From a virus, in IMG/VR virus record IMGVR_UViG_3300027631_000028, positions 1 through 53,408 of that record: 53,408 nucleotides of DNA. One strand, written 5' to 3'. Position numbers and translations under genes: made by a program. Numbering within the stretch: the first letter of the stretch is position 1; every line of letters starts with the position of its first letter. The notes below the pieces were generated by a model that was given only the letters and a program-made list of their open reading frames with translations, did no database searches and was not told the DNA's origin. Shown piece after piece: positions 1 through 9,100 of the stretch.

Positions 1-19
1 ATAAGAAAAAGACACAAGA

Positions 20-49
20 GCCTGCTAATTAAAATTAGCGGGCTTTTTT
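20..49 (+). terminator. Rho-independent terminator upstream of the tape measure gene
   Basis: An 11-bp stem (gcctgctaatt / aattagcgggc, one G-T pair) with a 2-base AA gap, so the real loop opens a few pairs, is followed by six T. It closes the transcription unit entering from the left, whose genes lie outside the window, just before a new promoter. Confidence 0.85.
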
Positions 50-68
50 GCGTTAAAAATTTTTTGGT

Positions 69-97
69 TTGACAACTGCGTGGTCACATGGTATAAT
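69..97 (+). promoter_or_regulatory. Sigma70-type promoter of the tail operon (P1)
   Basis: TTGACA at 69-74, a 17-nt spacer and TATAAT at 92-97, with an extended -10 TG at 89-90. Both hexamers match consensus perfectly. Transcription should start near 104 and give a roughly 47-nt leader before the tape measure gene, whose ribosome site is CAGGAG. The same architecture recurs at 16130 and 51214. Confidence 0.88.
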
Positions 98-150
98 GAT
101 CTCTAGTTAAGTTATCAAAAAATTTTGGTAATATCCGAACAGGAGTAAGC

Positions 151-3100
151 ATGAGTATTGATACAACAGTTTTACAAGTTAAGCTAGACGACCTAGGAAC
201 CATTGAGAAGATTGACAATAAGCTCAAAAAGGCTAGAGGAACCTTTGACTCATTTGATAAAGCGATGAGTAAGGGTGTTGGTGTTGGTGGTGGTGGTGGT
301 TATAAAAAAGCCGCAATGGGTAACACTGAATATGATATTGCCAGAGGTAGTGCCGGTGCCACAGGTGCCTCAGGACGAGACTTTGCAAACCAGGCTCGTG
401 GGCTTGATGGATTAGTACGTCTATATGCTACTTATGCTGCTAACGTGTTTGCAGCTGGAGCTGCTTTCCGCGCATTAAGTGATGCTGCGGATACTTCAAA
501 CATGATTCAAGGTATGAATCAATTAGGTGCTTCTAGTGGAATGGCACTAGGTACTATTGCTAAGAATTTAATGCTAGCTACCGATGGCGCAATTAGTATG
601 CGCGAAGCAATGGAAGCTACTACAAAAGGTACAGCCGCAGGTTTAACCGCTAAACAAATGAATGACCTTGGTTTAGTTGCAAACAAAGCGTCTAAAGCTT
701 TAGGTATTGGTATGCCTGACGCTATTAGTCGCCTAACTCGCGGTATTTCAAAACTAGAACCTGAGTTATTAGACGAACTTGGTTTATTTACAAAAATAGG
801 CCCTGCTACCGAAAACTATGCGCGTAGCATAGGCAAAGCTACAGGTAGCTTAACAGATTTTGAAAGACGCCAAGCATTTGCTAACGCTGTGCTAAAAGAA
901 GGCCTAGACAAATTTAATTCTATTGAAGTAGCAGCTAATCCCTACGACAAACTTTTAGCCAGTTTAAAAGACTTAAGTTTCGTAGCATTAGAAATTACTA
1001 ACAAAGCTTTTGTACCATTAGTTAATGTCTTGTCTCAAAATCCTACAATATTGCTTGGAGTTTTAGCAGCAATAGGTGCATCAATAATTAAAAGTGCTAT
1101 TCCTGCTTTAGGACAATACCGAGATAATTTAAAGAAAACCGCTGACGCAAGTCGTATGACTTTTAGTGCTATGTACGCCGATCAGCAAGAACAAATAGGC
1201 CTGGGAGCGGCAGCCGCAGGTGCAGCTGCTGAAAAAGCTTATAGAAAGTCAGCAACTACACAAAGCAAAATTCAAGAACTTTCAAAAAATAGCAGTACTT
1301 TTAGTAAAACTAACAAAACGGACTATGCTGCATTAGCTGGTAAAGATCCGTTTGCTCTTACAGCTGCAGAAATAAAATCTTTAGATCGTCGTGCTAACGA
1401 TTTAGCTAAACGAAATTCCGAAGAAGCTGCCAGACTTAAAGCACACATTGCTGAATTAAAAGCAATACGTGCGGGTGCTGAAAATGCTGAATTAACAAGT
1501 CGGGCTGTTGCTTTAAATAAAGGTACAGGCGTGCTTAGTACACCCTATTCTAATGATATTATACAAAAACGTACATTAAATAAATTAGCAAGTGATAGCA
1601 TTAGATCTACAGCTGCAGAAACTCAAGCAGTTTATGGAGCTAGAACAGCTTATACTAAATTAACAGAAGAAACTAAGAAAGCCATGGCTGGCAAATTAAT
1701 GGTACAAATTGGTACTGAAAAGAATGGTGATGCAGTTATGAAACCCGCTCCTAAAATGGGTGCGTTTCAAGCAGGTCTTACACTTATGTCTGGAACAATT
1801 GGTATAGTAGCCCAAAAAATTGGCTCCCTTATTTCGGCATTTGGCAATATAGGCATGGCTATAGGAGCAGCAGTTGGAGCTTTTCTCTTATTTGATTCGT
1901 TTCTTACAAAAACAGAAAAAGAATCAGATGCTTTTAGTAAGGCTATACAGGCTACCTCAGATGCGGTTGATAATACAACCAGAACTTTAGATAAACTTGC
2001 AAAAGAGCCAGGCATAGCTACAGCTTCAATCCAAGGATTTTTAGCATTATCTAATGCAAGTAGTACTGCAACAAGCTCAATTGAAGCACAACTAGATGCT
2101 ACAAAAGTTTTGTTAAAAGCATTAAATAGTAGTGGGTGGGATCGCGCAAAAGATCGTATCGCTAGTGTATGGGGTGGAGACGTTGCAACAAAATCTGCTA
2201 AGCAACTCGCGGAAATAGTACAATCACAATTAGAGTTATTTCGTACAGCTGGTATGGGCGAAGACGCAGAAGCAAAATTTAAGAAAGCAATAGGTGTAGA
2301 TAGCTTAGATTTTGATACTGTAGCTGAAAAATTTAAAAAGAGTAATATTGCTCAAAAAGAATATGCAAAAACAGCTAAAGCACTAGACGTCACTTTAAAA
2401 GAAACCAGTGCTACACTTCAAGAGTTTAAAACTTCTACAGATGCTGTAACAAAAGCCTACGAAGAGTTTATTCAGTCTACAGCTTCCTCAAACCCTTTAT
2501 TTAAAATAGGGGCCGCTTTACAAGACGTATCAGTATCAATGGATAAGCTATCAAATAAAAGTATGAGACAAATAAATGCTGCTTTTAATGATTTAGCAAG
2601 TACTCCTAAGAAAATAGCGCAGTTTGGTCCTGAATTTATAGCACAATTTGTTACAATACGTCAAGAATTTCAAACTACTTTAGAAAAATATTCTGCATAC
2701 GAACAACAAATTAATAAGATACAAGCCCAAATAGATAAGAAAACACAGCAAAGAAAAAATGCTAAAGATACTCGCGAAGTGGTACCAGGCATGCTGGGTC
2801 CTCGGGGTTCATCAGTATATCAAACAATTAGTGCAGAAAGCAAAAGAGCTGCTTTTACTAGTGAAATAGATTTACTTGAACAAGATAAAAAAGCAAAAAA
2901 AGATATTTTAGTAGGCTTAGACACAAAAAGTTTTATACAAGCTAAAGATTTATTTATTAAAGGTGTTACTTACGCTTTTGAAAAAGGTTCAGACTATATA
3001 AAAATAGCCTTAGGCCAAGCTTCCGCAAAAGCTGCATTAACTATTGCACAAGCAGGTATAGGTGCTTTAACAGGCGAACGAGCTGCACAAGAAACTACTA

Positions 3101-5244
3101 GACTAAAGCAAGAAGAAATAAAGATTCAAATGAATCAAATCCAATCTACTATTGGGTTAATAACTAGTCAAACATTATTAACAGCAACTTTGGCTGAAAA
3201 CACTGCCATGCTTGATTTAATTCAAGCTAAAAACGATAATAAATCAGAAGCAGTACAAAAAGGTAAAGCTGACCAACTATTAGCAGCAGGTATATTTAAA
3301 AATGCAATGAAAGACGTAGAGTCTGGTAAGTTAAAAACATCTAACTTACAAAGCAGACTAACTGGTGATAAAAACGTAGATGCATTTTTATTACGAGACA
3401 TTGGAAAAGTTCAAATAGAGACTGCTGCTCAAGAAGCTAATAGAACAGAACTTGGCGGAAAAAGTAAAGCTAACGAGATCGAAGGTGCCAGAGCAGCAGC
3501 ACTTGGAAGATTAGACGATTTAAACAAAGAACGTAATCTTCGAAACGAAATTAATCAACAAAAAATAGCCGGACTTGATATTTTAACTAGTATTGACACA
3601 CTTAACGCCACGCAACGAGTACAAGAAAAAATAGATTTAGAAAATACATCTATAAAATCTAAGCAGTTACAAGAAATAGAAGGATATACTACAGCTATTA
3701 CTAATGCACAAGCTCTCGGAACAGATAAAGGCAGAGACGAAGCCGACACACTAAATAAACTTTTAGTGTTAGTTAGAGAGCGTCAAAAAGAAGAAAATGA
3801 TAACAAACCTATAGCAGACAGACTTAAATTAAAAACAACTGAGCTTGATGTTGCAACTAAACTTAGCGCACTAAACGAAGCATTACTAGATCAAGACTTA
3901 GCTAGAGTAGGTATAATTAACAGTTTAGTTGGTTTTTCAACAGAACAAAATGTTTTAGCAACTACAACTCTTGAAAATAAAAAGCTTGAAAATAAGTTTG
4001 CACTTGAACTGAAAAAGATTACAGATGAGCTTGTACTACTTGAAGAAGATAAAAAGAGAGATAATACTAAAAGCATTGCTTTAAAACAAACAGAGTTAGC
4101 ACTAGTTACTCAGAGACAAGAAAAAGAAAAAGAAAACAAAGGTTTACAAGACGCTTTAAAATTATTAGAAGCACGTCTTGACATAGAACAAAAATTAGCA
4201 GGATTTGCAAAAACCACAGCTGATGCCAGAGGTCAACAAGCAGAAGACGAATTAAACTACAGAAAAGAACTTGGTTTAGTTACTAGTTTTGAGTTTGTTA
4301 AAGAAAAAGCTGATTTAGACAGAAGTCGTGTAGGTAGAGAAACTGCAGAAGGACAAACTCTTATAAACCAACAAATAGCTAAAAAATCTTTGCTTGAGAA
4401 AGAAATACAAGATATTGAGTCTGACGGTATTTTAACAGCAACTGAAAAGCGCGAATCAGTAGATGAGATGACTAGGTCTATAGCTGCACAAAGCACAGCA
4501 TTAGATGCTACTAATAAGCAAAAGCTAAATGCAATTGACCTAAATGAAAAGTTAGGTAGTAAGATGACTGGTTTCTCCAAAATTGTAGAAGGCAGTTTCC
4601 AAAGTATGGCAGATGCTTTAGCTGATTTTGCTAGAACCGGTAAGCTTGACTTTAAAGGTTTAGTGGATTCAATGATAGTAGAGTTAATCCGATTTGAACT
4701 ACGTGCGCAAATGTCTTCACTTTTCAAAGGTGTAGGAGGATTGCAAGGTATGATGAATATGTTTACCGGCGGAGTAGGCTCAATTACAGCAGATCCTTCT
4801 AGATTAGTAGATTTAGTTGGCGGCAGCGTAATGGGTAATTCTTTAGCTAAAGGTGGAGCATACGACACTGGACTTAGAACTTTTGCTCAAGGCGGAATGT
4901 TTACAAACTCAGTTGTAAATCAACCTACACTATTTAAATTTGCACAAGGTACTGGACTAATGGGTGAAGCAGGACCAGAAGCCATTATGCCCCTAAAGCG
5001 CGATAGCAATGGCAATCTTGGAGTTCGAGGGCCTGGCAATAGTGGTGGCAATGTAGACGTAGTTGTTAACAATTACGGAAACGAAAAAGCTACAACTAAG
5101 GAAACTACTGATTCACGTGGAAATCGCCGAATTGAAGTAATCGTAGGCGATATGGTTGCTAGTGAACTTTCACGCCCTGGAAGTTCCGTTCAACAATCAC
5201 TATCAAGCAACTATGGTAATAAACCTGCTGTTGCAAGGAGATAA
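151..5244 (+). CDS. Tail tape measure protein, lambda gpH type
   Basis: This 1697-residue protein is the ruler that sets tail length and is carried inside the tail tube. The C-terminal region (about residues 1473-1530) looks like the lambda-type tape-measure C-terminal domain: it has FARTGKLDFKGL followed by an amphipathic helix rich in Leu and Ile. It is followed by the signature GLMGEAGPEAIMPLKR (about 1602-1617), common in phage tape measure proteins. Two hydrophobic stretches (about 285-318 and 548-588) could insert in the host membrane. The middle (about 820-1470) is long, charged, Gln/Lys/Glu-rich and helical, as expected. A CAGGAG ribosome site lies 7 nt before the ATG, and promoter P1 is directly upstream. 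It is twice the length of lambda gpH (853 residues), so the tail should be long. The tail-tip genes follow without a break. Confidence 0.92.
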   Translation: MSIDTTVLQVKLDDLGTIEKIDNKLKKARGTFDSFDKAMSKGVGVGGGGGYKKAAMGNTEYDIARGSAGATGASGRDFANQARGLDGLVRLYATYAANVFAAGAAFRALSDAADTSNMIQGMNQLGASSGMALGTIAKNLMLATDGAISMREAMEATTKGTAAGLTAKQMNDLGLVANKASKALGIGMPDAISRLTRGISKLEPELLDELGLFTKIGPATENYARSIGKATGSLTDFERRQAFANAVLKEGLDKFNSIEVAANPYDKLLASLKDLSFVALEITNKAFVPLVNVLSQNPTILLGVLAAIGASIIKSAIPALGQYRDNLKKTADASRMTFSAMYADQQEQIGLGAAAAGAAAEKAYRKSATTQSKIQELSKNSSTFSKTNKTDYAALAGKDPFALTAAEIKSLDRRANDLAKRNSEEAARLKAHIAELKAIRAGAENAELTSRAVALNKGTGVLSTPYSNDIIQKRTLNKLASDSIRSTAAETQAVYGARTAYTKLTEETKKAMAGKLMVQIGTEKNGDAVMKPAPKMGAFQAGLTLMSGTIGIVAQKIGSLISAFGNIGMAIGAAVGAFLLFDSFLTKTEKESDAFSKAIQATSDAVDNTTRTLDKLAKEPGIATASIQGFLALSNASSTATSSIEAQLDATKVLLKALNSSGWDRAKDRIASVWGGDVATKSAKQLAEIVQSQLELFRTAGMGEDAEAKFKKAIGVDSLDFDTVAEKFKKSNIAQKEYAKTAKALDVTLKETSATLQEFKTSTDAVTKAYEEFIQSTASSNPLFKIGAALQDVSVSMDKLSNKSMRQINAAFNDLASTPKKIAQFGPEFIAQFVTIRQEFQTTLEKYSAYEQQINKIQAQIDKKTQQRKNAKDTREVVPGMLGPRGSSVYQTISAESKRAAFTSEIDLLEQDKKAKKDILVGLDTKSFIQAKDLFIKGVTYAFEKGSDYIKIALGQASAKAALTIAQAGIGALTGERAAQETTRLKQEEIKIQMNQIQSTIGLITSQTLLTATLAENTAMLDLIQAKNDNKSEAVQKGKADQLLAAGIFKNAMKDVESGKLKTSNLQSRLTGDKNVDAFLLRDIGKVQIETAAQEANRTELGGKSKANEIEGARAAALGRLDDLNKERNLRNEINQQKIAGLDILTSIDTLNATQRVQEKIDLENTSIKSKQLQEIEGYTTAITNAQALGTDKGRDEADTLNKLLVLVRERQKEENDNKPIADRLKLKTTELDVATKLSALNEALLDQDLARVGIINSLVGFSTEQNVLATTTLENKKLENKFALELKKITDELVLLEEDKKRDNTKSIALKQTELALVTQRQEKEKENKGLQDALKLLEARLDIEQKLAGFAKTTADARGQQAEDELNYRKELGLVTSFEFVKEKADLDRSRVGRETAEGQTLINQQIAKKSLLEKEIQDIESDGILTATEKRESVDEMTRSIAAQSTALDATNKQKLNAIDLNEKLGSKMTGFSKIVEGSFQSMADALADFARTGKLDFKGLVDSMIVELIRFELRAQMSSLFKGVGGLQGMMNMFTGGVGSITADPSRLVDLVGGSVMGNSLAKGGAYDTGLRTFAQGGMFTNSVVNQPTLFKFAQGTGLMGEAGPEAIMPLKRDSNGNLGVRGPGNSGGNVDVVVNNYGNEKATTKETTDSRGNRRIEVIVGDMVASELSRPGSSVQQSLSSNYGNKPAVARR

Positions 5245-5246
5245 AT

Positions 5247-5609
5247 ATGGCAATACCAATTTGGCCTGCAACCTTACCACAATCACCTCAAAAAGGTTTT
5301 AAGGAATCCGTTGGACAGAACATCATACGTTCTCCAATGGATGCCGGACCTGCAAAAATGAGAAACAGAGGAAAGCGTCCTAATACAATGGACCTTTCCT
5401 TTATCCTAACAACAGCACAAACTAACACACTAGAAACTTTTATTAAAGATACGCTAGTAGGTGTTAAACGATTTAGTTTTCCACACCCTAGAACCTATAC
5501 TACAGTCGAAGCCAGAATAGTTCCTCAAGGTGAGGGAGAATTTTACGGTTTAGAATATTTAGCTCCCGGTTACTGGAAAACATCTTTAAAGTTTGAAATA
5601 TTGCCATGA
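5247..5609 (+). CDS. Minor tail protein, lambda gpM-like
   Basis: This 120-residue protein fits the phage minor tail protein family of lambda gpM, which helps complete the tail tip below the tube. Supporting features are the opening with IWPATLPQSP, a central segment on fixed-length density of hydrophobic and polar residues ending FPHP, and the ending YWKTSLKFEILP, typical of this family. Position also fits: directly after the tape measure gene (2-nt gap) and before the gpL-position gene, whose ATG overlaps its TGA. A GGAGATAA ribosome site lies inside the end of the tape measure gene. Family assignment rests on recall of conserved residues plus gene order. Confidence 0.75.
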   Translation: MAIPIWPATLPQSPQKGFKESVGQNIIRSPMDAGPAKMRNRGKRPNTMDLSFILTTAQTNTLETFIKDTLVGVKRFSFPHPRTYTTVEARIVPQGEGEFYGLEYLAPGYWKTSLKFEILP

Positions 5610-6148
5610 GTCGCATTAATACATTATCTTCAGCTGCTATTAAAGCTATGTTTTCGTCCGAGACGGATCAACAGCTTATTATGCTATTTACTATTTTTGA
5701 TCCTAATGGTTCTACAGATCCAGCCGCAACGACTACACCTGTTAGATTAGCAGATGGCTATATAGGTAGATTGTCAGCAACAACAGACGCAGAAGTAATA
5801 TACGGCGTAACAAGTCGTAGTAATGAATTTATATTTTTACCAATGCAACTTAATTTGCCTGCTGAGCAAGAAACAGGAGTTGGTGAGTGTTCTATTACGT
5901 TAAATTATGTAACTCCAGAAGCTATTGAACTTGTTAGAGCACACTTGTTTTCTCAAACAAAGGTACTAATAGAATTAGTATTATCTAGTACACCTAATTA
6001 TGTAGAGGCTAGTTTTTCTGAGTTTTACATAAACAATGTAACTTATAATGCTGAAGCTATTACTTTAAATCTAAGTATGGTTAGTTATAACAAAGAACCG
6101 TTCCCAAGTTTTAATTTTACACCTAGTTATTTTCCAGGATTATTCTAA
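5606..6148 (+). CDS. DUF1833-type minor tail protein (gpL position)
   Basis: This 180-residue protein lies where lambda encodes gpL. It ends in FNFTPSYFPGLF, and an FTPSYFPGLF-like tail is characteristic of the DUF1833 phage proteins. It also has the conserved core with 'FIFLPMQLNLP' and 'NYVTPEAIELVRAHL'. The likely role is tail-tip assembly joining the tube to the central fibre protein; this is inferred from gene order, not from known biochemistry. The start overlaps the previous gene by 4 nt (ATGA) and the stop overlaps the next start by one base (TAATG), so translation is probably coupled. lambda gpL carries an iron-sulfur cluster, but I see no matching cysteine motif here. Confidence 0.8.
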   Translation: MSRINTLSSAAIKAMFSSETDQQLIMLFTIFDPNGSTDPAATTTPVRLADGYIGRLSATTDAEVIYGVTSRSNEFIFLPMQLNLPAEQETGVGECSITLNYVTPEAIELVRAHLFSQTKVLIELVLSSTPNYVEASFSEFYINNVTYNAEAITLNLSMVSYNKEPFPSFNFTPSYFPGLF

Positions 6149-9100
6149 TGAATTATGACAAATATATCGGGTTACCTTACCTTGAAAACGGCAGAACTGA
6201 AGCTGGTGTAGACTGCTGGGGATTAGCTCGACTATATTACAAAGATCAGCTTAATATTGAACTACCAAGTTATAGTCAAGAATACAGTGGTGGGCAAGAT
6301 CCTGCCATTGTTTCCATAGTTAACGCACATATAGATAACTGGGAACAATTAAACGCACCTAATGTTGGGGACTTGTGTCTGTTCAATATTATGGGCGAGC
6401 CTACTCACGTGGGTATATACATAGGTGATAGTAAATTTTTACACTGTCGCGAAGGCATGGATTCAGTAATTGAATCCCTAGATAATATTAAGTGGAAAAA
6501 CCGCTTTGTAGGATTTTATAAATATACAACACAAGCTCAAATAGCAGTTGTAGGGGCACCTCATCCCTTAAGAATGAGTACTAATTTAGATTGGACTGTA
6601 GAAGGTACTACAGTCCAAAATTTGGTTGACTTTGTGCACGACAAGTATCAAGTAAGTAAAACGCTTGTTGATAAAATTGTAATTGTAGTTGATGGTATTG
6701 TAGTTCCACAAAAAGATTGGACAACAACTGTACTACGCAAAGATCAACAAGTATCGTATAAAAGCATTGCCGAAGGCGGTTCCACACGTCGACTACTTTT
6801 AATGGTAGCTGTATTGGTTGTTGCACTTAACTTTGGTCCAGATGTTGGAGCAATGCTTTTACCGAACGCTACTGTAGCTACACAAACTGCAGTGGGTCAA
6901 ATGGCTATTAACATGGCAGGCATGGCACTAGTTAATGCTATTGCTCCAGTTCGTCAGCCAACCAGCAATGATCCTGGAAGTGCTGCAGCACTTAATTTAT
7001 TTACAGGTTCTAGCAATCAAGCAAATAAATTTGGAGCTATCCCAGTTGTATTAGGTAAGGTACGCTTTACAGGTATGTTAGGAGCTACACCTTATGTAAA
7101 ATCATTACAAGATACAAGCATTTTAAACACTGCTATTGTATGGGGTTTTGGGCCGCTTGACGTTAGTGATATCTGTATTGGTGGTAATGCAATAGAAACG
7201 TACTATGACGGGCTACCCTCTACAGTATTACGTCCAGTTACATTAAAAGGAATTGCTGGAGAATCAACTGCTGACTTTGATAATCTATATGGTCGTGATG
7301 TTGAACAACAATTTAAAAATGTTGAATTAGTAAATAATGCAATTGATGGCAATGCATGGACTGAAGTAACCCTTACTCAAGATGCTGACGCTATAGATAT
7401 TGCTTTTACCTTTCCAGAAGGCATGCGTAAAATTAATGTTAAAGATGGAAAAGCAAGCGCAACTCCTTGTCAAATAGAATTACAAACACGACCTTATAGT
7501 ACGTTATCATGGGATGCAACAACAAGCACTACTAGTTTAGGTATATATAAAAACGGTAACGCAGACGCTGCCACTTTAGATGCCGAAGCATATACTTCTA
7601 TACTAACACCACCAGCAGACCCAGATTCTGAAACTAATTTATATAGATATAGTATCTTTTGCCTGAGTCCTAGCGGTGGTATTGCCAGATTTGACGGGAC
7701 TGTTACAGATACACTTGGTAGTAATGCTAGCACATGGTTACAAGATAAATACAACAGCACTAGTTATAGCTATTTATTAGGTATAAACAAAGATTGGAAC
7801 TATTTACCTACTATTCCAACAGGATATATAAAACTATATACTGTGTATCAAACCAGTAATGGCACAGCAACTGTTGATAATACTGCTATAAATAGTTATG
7901 CAGGCGTAATAGGATTAACCCAAACAGTAACACCACTAGAACTTGTTGATTTTAACGGAGAATGGGTTGACTCAGCAACAAAGAAAATAAGTATTAAAGC
8001 TGGTAAACTATACTCCGAAACTGCTACAAGTGTGGCAGCTGGTGCCAATGAAACAATCTGGACAACAAGACAGATAGCTGCTATTGGGTCTACTGTAGTT
8101 ATACCTGGAAGTTATGGAAATTGGTGTAATCTATTAAAGAATACTTCTGTATGGTCTAGTACTAGTGGCCTTGCTGAATGGACACATACTGAGTCAAATG
8201 TAAATTTTCCGTACACAGGATATTATACTGTTCAAGCATCAGCAGATGACGAAGGTGAAGTATACATTGATGGAACTAAAGTTGCAAGTTTGCCTAAAGG
8301 TGGGTATGGTAGTTATGTAGAAACTTCTGTTAAACTTACTAAAGGTTCACATACAATAGTTATAGTAGGTAGAAATAGCCAAGGTGGATTAGCCGCTATA
8401 GGTGTTGTTATTGGATTTACTGCAAATACTGGTTTAAATATACGTGCAGCTGCTAATACTATTATTACTTTCGGTACATCTGGTTTCTATGAAAATAGAA
8501 AAGATGCTTTTAATTATGTACACCCTTTAGAAAATTTAACACGTGGAAGGTATCAAATACGTGTTAGACGTTTAACTAGTGACGAAACAGAAGACGAAAC
8601 AGATTATCGTAAATATCATAAAGCAGTATTAAGTAACGTAACTAGCTATGACAGTAAAGCTAGCCCAATGGTTAATCCTCCGGGATGTCACTTAGCCAAA
8701 ACTGCTGTAAGGATACAAAGTACTAATAAAGTAAATGGTACTGTCGACGGAGTTAATGCATTAGTGCAAACAATTACTTGGGACTATAATAGAGCAACTA
8801 GTTCTTGGACAGGGCCAAAACACCCTACTAATAATCCCGCAAGTTTATTTTTATATGTACTAATGCATCCAGCCAATGCATTTAGAGTTACCAAACTCTC
8901 GCAGCTTGATTTAACCAGTTTAACTGCTTGGCACAACTTCTGCAACCCTGTTCCATTAACAATTACCGCAGGAAGTTTTGTAGTAGGTAGATACTATACT
9001 ATTAATTCTGTAGGAACTACTAGCTGGACTGCTATTGGCGCAGGATCTAACAATATTGGTGAAAGTTTTTACGCTACCGGAGTTGGTAGCGGAACAGGTA

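Noticed and set aside
4257-4868. Minus-strand open frame of 203 residues inside the tape measure gene
   Set aside because: Lies fully antisense to a well supported gene, has no ribosome site or family resemblance, and has the odd composition of a shadow frame.
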